A DNA stretch of 40,195 nt from Paludibacteraceae bacterium. Its GTDB lineage: Bacteria; Bacteroidota; Bacteroidia; Bacteroidales; Paludibacteraceae. Made by a program: the position numbers and the translations under genes. The first letter of the stretch is position 1. Every line of letters begins with the position of its first letter. The notes beneath the pieces were generated by a model. It saw only the letters and a program-made list of their open reading frames with translations, was not told where the DNA came from and made no database searches. Below are positions 24,267 to 31,652 of this stretch, piece by piece. The stretch lies in NCBI GenBank assembly GCA_904502115.1, contig CAJGDW010000004.1:1-40195 (forward strand), written 5' to 3'.

Positions 24267-26474
24267 ATGAAAAAGATTTATTGCTTTGCTGCTTCTTGTG
24301 GTTTCTGTTTGGTGGGTTGGGCAACAAATGTTGATTCACTACGACAGTACGATCTAGAAGAAATTAGTGTGAGCGCTACACGCGTGAATGTAGAAACTCC
24401 CGTTGCATTTACCGATGTATCGGGCAAAGAAATTGAAGAGAATAATTACGGACAAGATGTGCCGTATTTACTACAGCAAACCCCCTCTATGGTGGCCACT
24501 TCTGATGCCGGTGGGGGTGTTGGTTATACCGATATTAGGATGCGTGGTTACGATGGTACCCGTATCAATGTAACTACCAACGGTGTACCCATGAACGATG
24601 CCGAAAGCCATAAAATGTATTGGGTGGATACCCCCGACCTGCTGTCGTCTGTAGGTTCTATGCAGGTGCAACGCGGTGCGGGTACATCCACCAACGGATC
24701 GGGTGCATTTGGCGGTTCCATTAGCATGACAACCGATAACCTACCCATGAACTTTGGCGGTTCTGCCGAAATGTCGTACGGCTCTTTTAATACCAACAAG
24801 CAAGCTGTGCGTATCTCGTCTGGTTTGTTAGGTGGCAAATGGGCCATCGATGGACGATTGTCGCACGTGTACTCGGATGGCTACATGGAAAGAGCCTTTG
24901 CCGATATGGGTTCTTATATGTTCCAAGCTGCTTATCTGTCCGATAATACACTGATAAAACTGCTTTCATTTGGCGGTTTAGAAAGAACGTACAACGCTTG
25001 GGATGGTATTACCAAGGAGCAGATGGAACAAAACCGTCGCTATAATCCTTGTGGCGAGATAACCGATAATGAAGGCAATGTGGTGGGTTTTTACGAAGAT
25101 CAGGTAGATAATTACCTACAAATCAACAATCAGTTGGTAATCAATCATCGCATCAATTCGCATTGGAAACTCAATGCCACCCTGCATTATACCTACGGCG
25201 ATGGTTACTATCAACAATACAAGAACAACCGCGATTTGTACACCTATCAGTTATCGGGGTTAACCGATAAAGATGGTGCTGTGTTGGACGAGAGCAATTT
25301 GGTGCGTAAAAAGGCCATGTTTAACCACTTTGGAGGTTTGGTAAGTTCTGCTCAATACAACAACCAAACCGTCGATTTAACCATGGGATTGGCATGGCAT
25401 ACGTACGGTGGCGACCATTATGGCGAGGTGCTAGAGGTTGCCGATGCCGCCAATTTTACGGCTCCTTTTGAATATTACCGCAATACCTCTTTTAAGCACG
25501 ATGGCAATGTTTTTGCCAAGGTAAATTGGCAAGCCTTTAAGGGTTTTTACGTGTATGCCGATATGCAGTATCGTTTTGTTAATCAGAAGATAACAGGCAA
25601 AGACGATGTGTTTGACTATGCTACCAACGATATGTTGCAAATGAATTTGGATAAATATTTCCATTTCTTTAACCCTAAAGTAGGGCTAACGTATCAATTT
25701 AAGAAATACCACACCGCATACGCTTCTGTAGCGTTGGCAGGCAGGGAACCAACCCGTAAAGATTTTACCAATGCGCCTGCCGATAACCAACCCAAGGCAG
25801 AGCACCTGTTGGATTTGGAGTTTGGCTATCAATTTAGGCACCGATACGTAACGGCTGGCATTAACTTTTACTACATGTGGTACAAAGATCAGTTGGTGCT
25901 AACGGGCGAACAAAACCCCGATACCTACGAGGCGTTGTACACCAACGTTGACGATAGCTACCGCAGGGGTATTGAGTTGACCATCGATGCGCATCCTTTA
26001 AAATGGTTGAGCCTTGGCGGTAATGTAACCTTGAGTCAGAATATCATCAACGATTATACCGAGTATGTTTACAACGACGATACTTGGCAAACCGAGGCCA
26101 ACTACATAGGAAATTCTACCATTGCCTATTCGCCCTCTGTTATAGCAGGGGTGTATGCCGATTTTCACACCCATGGATTTAAGGGAATTTGGCGTACGCA
26201 GTATGTTGGTAAACAATACATTACCAATGGTATGAACGAAAATCTTGCCCTCGATCCTTATTGTGTGTCGTCTATCGATTTATCGTACACACTAAATTTG
26301 GACGATAAAAAGAACATTCGTTTTGGGGTGTTATTGAACAATATCTTTAACAGTATGTATTGTAGCAATGCATTTGCGTATTCGGCCATTTATGGTGGCG
26401 AACGATACGACGAAGCCTACTATTTCCCACAAGCAGGCTTTAATGCATTGGCAAACGTACGCTTTAATTTCTAA
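24267..26474 (+). CDS. TonB-dependent outer membrane receptor, thiamine-regulated
   Basis: Outer membrane importer of 735 residues, predicted to take up thiamine or a derivative because it lies under a TPP riboswitch and ahead of PnuT. Signal peptide at 1-19; TonB box region near YDLEEISVSATR; plug domain about 35-160 (VPYLLQQTPSM, DIRMRGYDGTRINVTTNGVP, RGAGTSTNGSGAFGG); then a 22-strand-type barrel ending in Phe (NALANVRFNF). There is no N-terminal carboxypeptidase-like domain as in SusC proteins. The ATG at 24267 is chosen because AAGGAG lies 9 bases upstream; the ATG at 24258 overlaps that site and the frame start at 24219 lies in the riboswitch leader. Confidence 0.92.
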   Translation: MKKIYCFAASCGFCLVGWATNVDSLRQYDLEEISVSATRVNVETPVAFTDVSGKEIEENNYGQDVPYLLQQTPSMVATSDAGGGVGYTDIRMRGYDGTRINVTTNGVPMNDAESHKMYWVDTPDLLSSVGSMQVQRGAGTSTNGSGAFGGSISMTTDNLPMNFGGSAEMSYGSFNTNKQAVRISSGLLGGKWAIDGRLSHVYSDGYMERAFADMGSYMFQAAYLSDNTLIKLLSFGGLERTYNAWDGITKEQMEQNRRYNPCGEITDNEGNVVGFYEDQVDNYLQINNQLVINHRINSHWKLNATLHYTYGDGYYQQYKNNRDLYTYQLSGLTDKDGAVLDESNLVRKKAMFNHFGGLVSSAQYNNQTVDLTMGLAWHTYGGDHYGEVLEVADAANFTAPFEYYRNTSFKHDGNVFAKVNWQAFKGFYVYADMQYRFVNQKITGKDDVFDYATNDMLQMNLDKYFHFFNPKVGLTYQFKKYHTAYASVALAGREPTRKDFTNAPADNQPKAEHLLDLEFGYQFRHRYVTAGINFYYMWYKDQLVLTGEQNPDTYEALYTNVDDSYRRGIELTIDAHPLKWLSLGGNVTLSQNIINDYTEYVYNDDTWQTEANYIGNSTIAYSPSVIAGVYADFHTHGFKGIWRTQYVGKQYITNGMNENLALDPYCVSSIDLSYTLNLDDKKNIRFGVLLNNIFNSMYCSNAFAYSAIYGGERYDEAYYFPQAGFNALANVRFNF

Positions 26475-26491
26475 TAAAATCAAACATTAGC

Positions 26492-27070
26492 ATGGATTGG
26501 GCACTCGTACTGCAGATTGTAGGTACAACACTGGGTTTGTTGTATCTTTATTTAGAATACAAAGCCAGTATCTGGTTGTGGTTAATAGGATTGATTATGC
26601 CATTGGTACACGGTATGCTTTACTTTTCAAAAGGATTGTATGCCGATGCCATGATGAACGCATATTACGTTTTGGCAGGCTTATACGGATGGATTGTTTG
26701 GAAAAACAAACGCCCTTCTGGCAAACCGCTTCCCATTTCGCAAACCCCTTTAAAGGTAGCGCTCCGGTTGATGGGAGTATATGCCTTGCTCCATATATCC
26801 TTATTTTGCTTCTTGTACTATTGCACCGATAGTACAGTGCCCTTTCTAGATGCTTTTACTACGGCACTTAGCATGATTGCTATGTGGATGCTTTCGCGCA
26901 AATACGTAGAGCAATGGCTGGTATGGCTAGTGGTAGATATGGTAACCGTTGGACTGTATTGGTACAAAGGAATTCCTATTACGGCAGGTCTTTATACCGT
27001 CTATTGTGCATTAGCCGTAGTGGGTTATTTGCGTTGGAGACGCATGATGCTTACTCCTGTAAACGAATAG
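26492..27070 (+). CDS. pnuT: PnuT thiamine transporter (PnuC family)
   Basis: Inner membrane facilitator of the PnuC family; 192 residues with about seven hydrophobic helices (for example LLYLYLEYKASIWLWLIGLI at about 15-35, LYGWIVWKNK at about 64, and a W-rich late helix WLVWLVVDMVTVGLYWYKG). PnuC members import nicotinamide riboside, riboflavin or thiamine; the thiamine assignment rests on the riboswitch and receptor 17 bases upstream, not on sequence alone. The 3' end overlaps the convergent phosphatase-like gene by 20 bases. Confidence 0.88.
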   Translation: MDWALVLQIVGTTLGLLYLYLEYKASIWLWLIGLIMPLVHGMLYFSKGLYADAMMNAYYVLAGLYGWIVWKNKRPSGKPLPISQTPLKVALRLMGVYALLHISLFCFLYYCTDSTVPFLDAFTTALSMIAMWMLSRKYVEQWLVWLVVDMVTVGLYWYKGIPITAGLYTVYCALAVVGYLRWRRMMLTPVNE

Positions 27071-28610
27071 GCAGGTGTCCTCCTTGTGCAGCATTGGGTA
27101 AGCTAATGCGCAAGTATCGAGCCAATGTAGGTGCGAATGCAGTGGCAGGAACATTCTCTGTGACATGACTGGTAGGAATCTTCCAACCCCATAAATACAT
27201 ACGAGTAGTGGTTCTGTAGGTGTTATAGAACCCAGTGGGTTGGTCGTTCTTGTCTACCTCATACCAACCAGGAAGCAAACTAAACAATAAATCGCCCGAA
27301 GTGGTAGGATGAAAAGCATAACGTGGTTGCACATTCATGATGTAGGCTTCACCAAGTTGTTGCGAACTGCTTACATTCATAATACCAGGAATGGTTGAAA
27401 TAAAATTAATAGCCGTTTGCTGTACCTGACGAAGGTCTTTGTTGTGTTCCTCAATCAGTTTTCTGTTCAGGTAGATATGTCCGTTTTCTGCGCCTAGTAC
27501 CCAATTGTGGTTGCCGTAATGTGCCATTAGGTAGGCATTGAGTAATGCCATGTATCGATAGGTACAGAACGATTTAGAGGGTATACGTTGGTTAATGGGT
27601 TGTAGATAGGGCAACTCTCTGCTGCTGGTAAGGTATACCAACACTTCTGTTTTTCCATAAAATTTATCTACAAAATCAAGAAAAGTTCCCAATTCTTTGT
27701 CAAGGCGTAAATACGCATCTTCTAACTCAATGGATAATTTAGCAGATGTTTGCGTATACAAAGGTTGTAAGGAAAATTGAAGAAGCAACATGTCGGGCCA
27801 CATATCTTTCCCAATAGCATAATTTTGAATGGCTTGCATGGCCAAATCGGCCACCATGTTGTTGGCATAGGGAGTGGTGGCAAATTGTTTGTACTTATTT
27901 TTTCCGTAGCACAATTGATCTAAATCGTAAGCAAAGGTTTTGTTTTTGCTGGTGCTAATGGTATGGTATAAACTAGGTAAACCGAGTGGTTCCCAACGTT
28001 TCTCTAAGTAGTGGTCGGCCGTTTTACCTGCCCACGATGGGGTGGCCGTTTCGTAATACGACGAGGTATTCCATCTGCCTGTTTCTGCATCCATCCATAA
28101 GGCTAATCCCGTGTGTCCTGCTTGTAATACGGCTGCTGTGGGATCAAGCGCAATGGATACGATATTTGCTTTCCTCATGGTTGATTCGTCTAACTGGTCG
28201 GTGAGGGTAGAGGCTTGTAAGCGATGGGATGAATAGGCAGGTGTTAAACCAAAAGAGTGTGCGTTGGCATCTTGGCAGATAGGAACCGATTTGGTAGTAG
28301 AACGGTTGTAATGATTCTTGCTTGCGATGCCGTGTAAATAGGGTTGTGAACCTGTATAAAGGGTCGCTAAGTCTGTTGCGAATCCTGCACTTTGGTAACC
28401 ATAGTCAAAATTTTCTATGCAAGTTCCTTCGTACATGATGCGTTTAAATCCATTTGCCGATAACTCGTTCCAAAACATGGAAAGATAGTCGTAATTTAAA
28501 CCATCTACATTTATGCCAATAACAACTTTAGGTGGAAGCGGAGATGTTTGTCCACACAATACAGGACTAATGCTTGCTAGAAGCAATAGAATAAAACCTA
28601 TTTTTTTCAT
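27051..28610 (-). CDS. Alkaline-phosphatase-superfamily protein, probably inactive
   Basis: Exported protein of 519 residues (signal peptide about 1-20) with the PafA-like alkaline phosphatase fold: INVDGLNYDYL near 33-43 keeps the first metal Asp (D36), LYTGSQPYLHGI at 84-95, GHTGLALWMDAETGRW, ELEDAYLRLDKELGTFLDF at 295-313, and a C-terminal FAPTLARYLRI stretch. The catalytic set seems lost: the Thr nucleophile position is Phe77, the DxxxH metal pair is replaced in SLQPLYTQ (280-287), the ADHG pair reads TSSRE (328-332), and the late His is absent from TTTRMYLWG. So a binding or structural role is more likely than hydrolysis. It is the last of three minus-strand genes, after a SPOR protein and a YciO-like protein. 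Confidence 0.82.
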   Translation of the reverse strand: MKKIGFILLLLASISPVLCGQTSPLPPKVVIGINVDGLNYDYLSMFWNELSANGFKRIMYEGTCIENFDYGYQSAGFATDLATLYTGSQPYLHGIASKNHYNRSTTKSVPICQDANAHSFGLTPAYSSHRLQASTLTDQLDESTMRKANIVSIALDPTAAVLQAGHTGLALWMDAETGRWNTSSYYETATPSWAGKTADHYLEKRWEPLGLPSLYHTISTSKNKTFAYDLDQLCYGKNKYKQFATTPYANNMVADLAMQAIQNYAIGKDMWPDMLLLQFSLQPLYTQTSAKLSIELEDAYLRLDKELGTFLDFVDKFYGKTEVLVYLTSSRELPYLQPINQRIPSKSFCTYRYMALLNAYLMAHYGNHNWVLGAENGHIYLNRKLIEEHNKDLRQVQQTAINFISTIPGIMNVSSSQQLGEAYIMNVQPRYAFHPTTSGDLLFSLLPGWYEVDKNDQPTGFYNTYRTTTRMYLWGWKIPTSHVTENVPATAFAPTLARYLRISLPNAAQGGHLPIRLQE

Positions 28611-28631
28611 AATGAAGAGTGGATGGAACTT

Positions 28632-29240
28632 TTAGGGAATCCAAATACCTTTCCCTTTACGTTTAACAACGGGTTCTTCCTCGGTGCAGTCTATAATGGT
28701 AGAAGGTTCCAATTCGCCTTCGCCACCGTCAATGACACAATCCACACGGCCAGCGTAAAGTTCCTCCATGAGCTCGGGATTGGTGCTGTATTCGGGTTCG
28801 TCTTCGTTAATCAAAATAGACGAGGATAAAATAGGGTTGCCCAATGCTTCTACCAAGGCTAATGCGATGTTGTTGTCGGGGATGCGGATACCTACTACAT
28901 TCTTTTTCTTGAATAATTTGGGCAGGTTGCTATTGCCTTTAAGCAAGAAGGTAAACGGCCCTGGTAGGCAAGATTTTAGTTGTTTAAACTGTTGATTGTC
29001 AATAAACGAATAGTTGCTAACGTGGCTAATGTTGCTGCAAACAAACGATAATGGCATTTTGTCGGGGTTGATGTTCTTGATGGCACAAATGCGCTCTACC
29101 GCTTTGGCATTGGTAATATCACAACCAAAGGCATATAACGTGTCGGTGGGATAAATAATGATACCGCCACCTTTTAAAATCTTAACCACTTCGTTTATAT
29201 CGCGTGGATTGGGATTATCTTCGTATAACTTGACAAGCAT
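28632..29240 (-). CDS. YciO-like protein (YrdC/Sua5 family)
   Basis: A 202-residue YrdC-fold protein. The early block (YPTDTLYAFGCDITNAKA, 30-47) and GPFTFLLKG are clear. The K-x-R motif of true TsaC reads K55-N56-I57, and the S-x-N motif reads SSSIL (139-143) with Leu for Asn. Those changes place it with YciO rather than TsaC, whose functional copy is at 20747-21307. YciO's role is not well settled; RNA binding is likely from the fold. C-terminal 50 residues are acidic then basic (VVKRKGKGIWIP). It sits 20 bases after the SPOR gene and 21 before the phosphatase-like gene. Confidence 0.85.
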   Translation of the reverse strand: MLVKLYEDNPNPRDINEVVKILKGGGIIIYPTDTLYAFGCDITNAKAVERICAIKNINPDKMPLSFVCSNISHVSNYSFIDNQQFKQLKSCLPGPFTFLLKGNSNLPKLFKKKNVVGIRIPDNNIALALVEALGNPILSSSILINEDEPEYSTNPELMEELYAGRVDCVIDGGEGELEPSTIIDCTEEEPVVKRKGKGIWIP

Positions 29241-29260
29241 AGTGATGTATAAATTCCGTT

Positions 29261-29755
29261 TTAATCCTCGATAGAGAATGCATGGGTCAAAGAATCAACA
29301 GGTTGTGTTTCGATGGGTTGGAAGTAAATGGGTTTAACCTGTTTTTCTTTAACAATGATGATTTCGCTGGATTCCTTTGGGTACGCTTGCTTTAGTAAAT
29401 GACTACAAGTGGTGGATTCTCCATAATGGGTAAAATCGCCAACTCGAACTTTCCAAAAGGGAGCTTGGTATTGTACGTAAACCTTGTATTCAGGAAACTT
29501 TTTTTCTATATCTTCTTTCCATTTAAATGCAATCTCTTTGGCTTGACGAGATGCATTGCTGGAATATATTTGTACACGATAACCAGTCGCATGGATGCTT
29601 TCTTCTGTTTCGTTTGTGTACTTTTTGCTTTTTTCTAGATACAAAAGGTTGTTTAACTTCTCGTTGTGGTAGGTGGAAACCGTACCCATTTGAGCCCGCA
29701 AACTTGTTGCGGCGAATAGGCAAATAATCGTTGTTACAATAGTTTTTAACTTCAT
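29261..29755 (-). CDS. SPOR-domain-like secreted protein
   Basis: A 164-residue exported protein. Signal peptide MKLKTIVTTIICLFAATSLRAQ from the ATG at 29755 (an upstream ATG at 29770 would lie inside the promoter). About residues 55-140 resemble a SPOR fold: YRVQIYSSNASRQAKEIAF, then WKVRVGDFTHYGES, then a closing IIIVKEKQV strand. SPOR domains bind denuded peptidoglycan at division sites; a cell-wall association is inferred. First gene of a three-gene run with the YciO-like and phosphatase-like genes. Confidence 0.82.
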   Translation of the reverse strand: MKLKTIVTTIICLFAATSLRAQMGTVSTYHNEKLNNLLYLEKSKKYTNETEESIHATGYRVQIYSSNASRQAKEIAFKWKEDIEKKFPEYKVYVQYQAPFWKVRVGDFTHYGESTTCSHLLKQAYPKESSEIIIVKEKQVKPIYFQPIETQPVDSLTHAFSIED

Positions 29756-29759
29756 GTTG

Positions 29760-29789
29760 CAAAAATACAAAATAAATTAAGCAGCGCAA
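29760..29789 (-). promoter_or_regulatory. Promoter for the SPOR/YciO-like/phosphatase-like operon
   Basis: Minus-strand TATTTTTG (29760-29767) with TTG at 29787-29789 and a 19-base spacer. The ATG at 29755 is 5 bases from the -7 box, so the transcript would be almost leaderless. Confidence 0.6.
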
Positions 29790-29792
29790 GTT

Positions 29793-29940
29793 TTATTCAT
29801 ACCTAATTGCTTCAATAGGATCTAGGCGTGCTGCTTTGCGGGCAGGATACCATCTGCTTCGATTAAAAATTGTAGCATGATGTGTATTTCTTTTGCGCCG
29901 ATAGACATGCGCAACCCAATTTCTTTGGGTTAGACGACAA
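29793..29940 (-). pseudogene. Remnant of a MacB/FtsX-type ABC transporter permease (C-terminal end)
   Basis: Two conserved permease blocks survive on the minus strand in different frames. At 29855-29926 the frame reads KEIGLRMSIGA...MLQFLIEA, matching the loop that follows the second membrane helix in MacB-type permeases. At 29793-29852 another frame reads WYPARKAARLDPIEAIRYE then stop, the standard C-terminus. Only 2 bases separate them, so the last two membrane helices (roughly 70-80 residues) have been deleted, with a frame change. A stop codon lies just upstream of the first block and no recognisable N-terminal part remains. Not functional. Confidence 0.82.
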
Positions 29941-29997
29941 GGCATTGGCAAGGTAAAATGCAAAAAGATACTAAAACCTATGCCTAACGTTAGAATG

Positions 29998-30030
29998 AAA
30001 AAAATCGGTTTACCTAGATAAACCGATTTT
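29998..30030 (-). terminator. Terminator after cysS (usable in both directions)
   Basis: A 12-bp perfect stem (AAAATCGGTTTA at 30001-30012 with TAAACCGATTTT at 30019-30030) and a 6-base loop, with a T-run on the minus strand at 29998-30004. It lies 4 bases beyond the cysS stop. Confidence 0.85.
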
Positions 30031-30034
30031 GTTT

Positions 30035-31501
30035 TTATAGATTCCATTCGAATCCGTCTTTGGTGTCTTTGATACTGAAACCTAAAGCGGTAAGTTCGTT
30101 TCGGATTTTGTCGGACGTTGCCCAATCTTTGTTGCGTTTGGCTTCGAGGCGCATATTCAACAAAAGGTCGATGGCCTTTTTGTATGCATCGTTGGTGCCT
30201 GCGTTGCTCTCTTCGCTTTGCAAACCAAAAATATCTTCGATAAAGAGTTGGAAGGTAGCTTTTAGTTCGTCTAGGTCGGCCTGGCTGATGGTGGCTTTGC
30301 CGTCGTGTACTTGGTTGATGGCTTTGCAAGCGTCAAACAAATGAGCAATGGCAATGGGCGAGTTGAGGTCGTCGTTCATGGCGTCTTCTAGTTTGGTGCG
30401 CAAACCAGCTGTTTCTACCGTCGATGTAGCCGATGCGGTTAGCTTTTGCAAGCGTTCGTAGGCTTCCATTAGGCGTTGCAATCCTTTTTCGGAAGCTTGT
30501 AAAGCTTCGTTACTAAAGTCAACGGTGCTGCGGTAGTGTGCTTGCAAAATAAAGAAGCGAATGGTCATGGGGCTGTAGGCTTGTACCAATAGGTTGTGTG
30601 TGCCGTTGAACAGTTCATCGAGCGTAATAAAGTTGCCCAACGATTTGCCCATTTTTTGACCGTTGATGGTAATCATGTTGTTGTGCATCCAATAGCGTGC
30701 CGATTCTTTGCCCAATGCTGCGGTAGATTGTGCAATTTCGCACTCGTGGTGAGGGAACATCAAATCCATACCACCGCCGTGAATGTCAAATTCTTCGCCT
30801 AAGTATTTGCAACCCATGGCAGAACATTCCATGTGCCAACCAGGGAAACCGTCGCTCCATGGCGATGGCCAACGCATGATGTGTTCGGGTTGTGCTTTCT
30901 TCCAAAGCGCAAAGTCCATGCTGCGACGTTTTTCGCTTTGACCATCCAATTCGCGGGTGGTTTCAAGCAGTTCGTCAATGTTGCGGCCCGATAGTTTGCC
31001 GTAGTGGTAATCTTTGTTGTATTTTTCTACGTCAAAATATACAGAACCTTCGCTTACGTAGGCATAACCTGCGTCCAAAATCTTTTGGGTAAAGGCAATT
31101 TGCTCAATGATGTGACCCGATGCATGGGGCTCGATGCTGGGAGGAAGAACATTTAACGCATCCATGCTTTGGTGGTAGCGGTTCAAGAAATATTGTACCA
31201 CTTCCATGGGTTCTTTTTGCTCTAAACGTGCCTTTTTGGCAATTTTATCTTCGCCTTCGTCGGCATCGTGTTCCAAGTGACCTACGTCGGTAATGTTGCG
31301 AACGTAGCGTACTTTGTATCCTAGGTGTTGTAGGTACCTAAATAGCAAGTCGAAGGTAATAGCTGGACGTGCGTGTCCCAAGTGGGCATCGCCGTATACG
31401 GTAGGTCCACATACATACATCCCTACCAACGATTCGTGCAAGGGGATGAATGTCTCTTTTTTTCGACTTAACGTGTTGTAGATAGATAGTTTATGTTCCA
31501 T
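30035..31501 (-). CDS. cysS: Cysteinyl-tRNA synthetase
   Basis: Class I aminoacyl-tRNA synthetase charging tRNA-Cys. 488 residues. Zinc ligand C31 in CGPTVYG, HIGH variant HLGH at 40-43, second zinc site around WHMECSAMG and GGGMDLMFPHHECEIAQS, and KMSKS variant KMGKSLGN near 282. C-terminal DALR-type helical domain with LLNMRLEAKRNKDWATSDKI. Single-gene unit: a terminator follows and its own promoter precedes. Confidence 0.98.
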   Translation of the reverse strand: MEHKLSIYNTLSRKKETFIPLHESLVGMYVCGPTVYGDAHLGHARPAITFDLLFRYLQHLGYKVRYVRNITDVGHLEHDADEGEDKIAKKARLEQKEPMEVVQYFLNRYHQSMDALNVLPPSIEPHASGHIIEQIAFTQKILDAGYAYVSEGSVYFDVEKYNKDYHYGKLSGRNIDELLETTRELDGQSEKRRSMDFALWKKAQPEHIMRWPSPWSDGFPGWHMECSAMGCKYLGEEFDIHGGGMDLMFPHHECEIAQSTAALGKESARYWMHNNMITINGQKMGKSLGNFITLDELFNGTHNLLVQAYSPMTIRFFILQAHYRSTVDFSNEALQASEKGLQRLMEAYERLQKLTASATSTVETAGLRTKLEDAMNDDLNSPIAIAHLFDACKAINQVHDGKATISQADLDELKATFQLFIEDIFGLQSEESNAGTNDAYKKAIDLLLNMRLEAKRNKDWATSDKIRNELTALGFSIKDTKDGFEWNL

Positions 31502-31551
31502 ATTTTTTATGGGGATTTCTCAATAAACGATTAAACAAAATGATTTAGGTA

Positions 31552-31559
31552 CAAAGATA
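31552..31559 (-). promoter_or_regulatory. -7 box for cysS
   Basis: Minus-strand TATCTTTG, exact TAnnTTTG, 50 bases upstream of the cysS ATG. No clear -33. Confidence 0.6.
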
Positions 31560-31567
31560 ATGATTTT

Positions 31568-31600
31568 TTTGTTGTCGTATCATATTATTTAGTATCTTTA
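31568..31600 (+). promoter_or_regulatory. Promoter for the secreted amylase
   Basis: TTTG at 31568-31571, 21-base spacer, TATCTTTA at 31593-31600 (last base differs from consensus G). It is followed by an A-rich, G-poor leader of about 45 bases, typical of strongly translated Bacteroidota genes. Confidence 0.55.
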
Positions 31601-31652
31601 CAAAATGCAATCTGTGCAAAAATAATTTACTAACCTATAAAATCAATTTACA

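Noticed and set aside
29793..30329. A 178-codon open frame on the minus strand ending in RYE-stop, as one gene
   Set aside because: Its first half lies antisense-frame within cysS and the terminator, with no family resemblance; only the end is permease-derived, so it is a remnant and not a gene.
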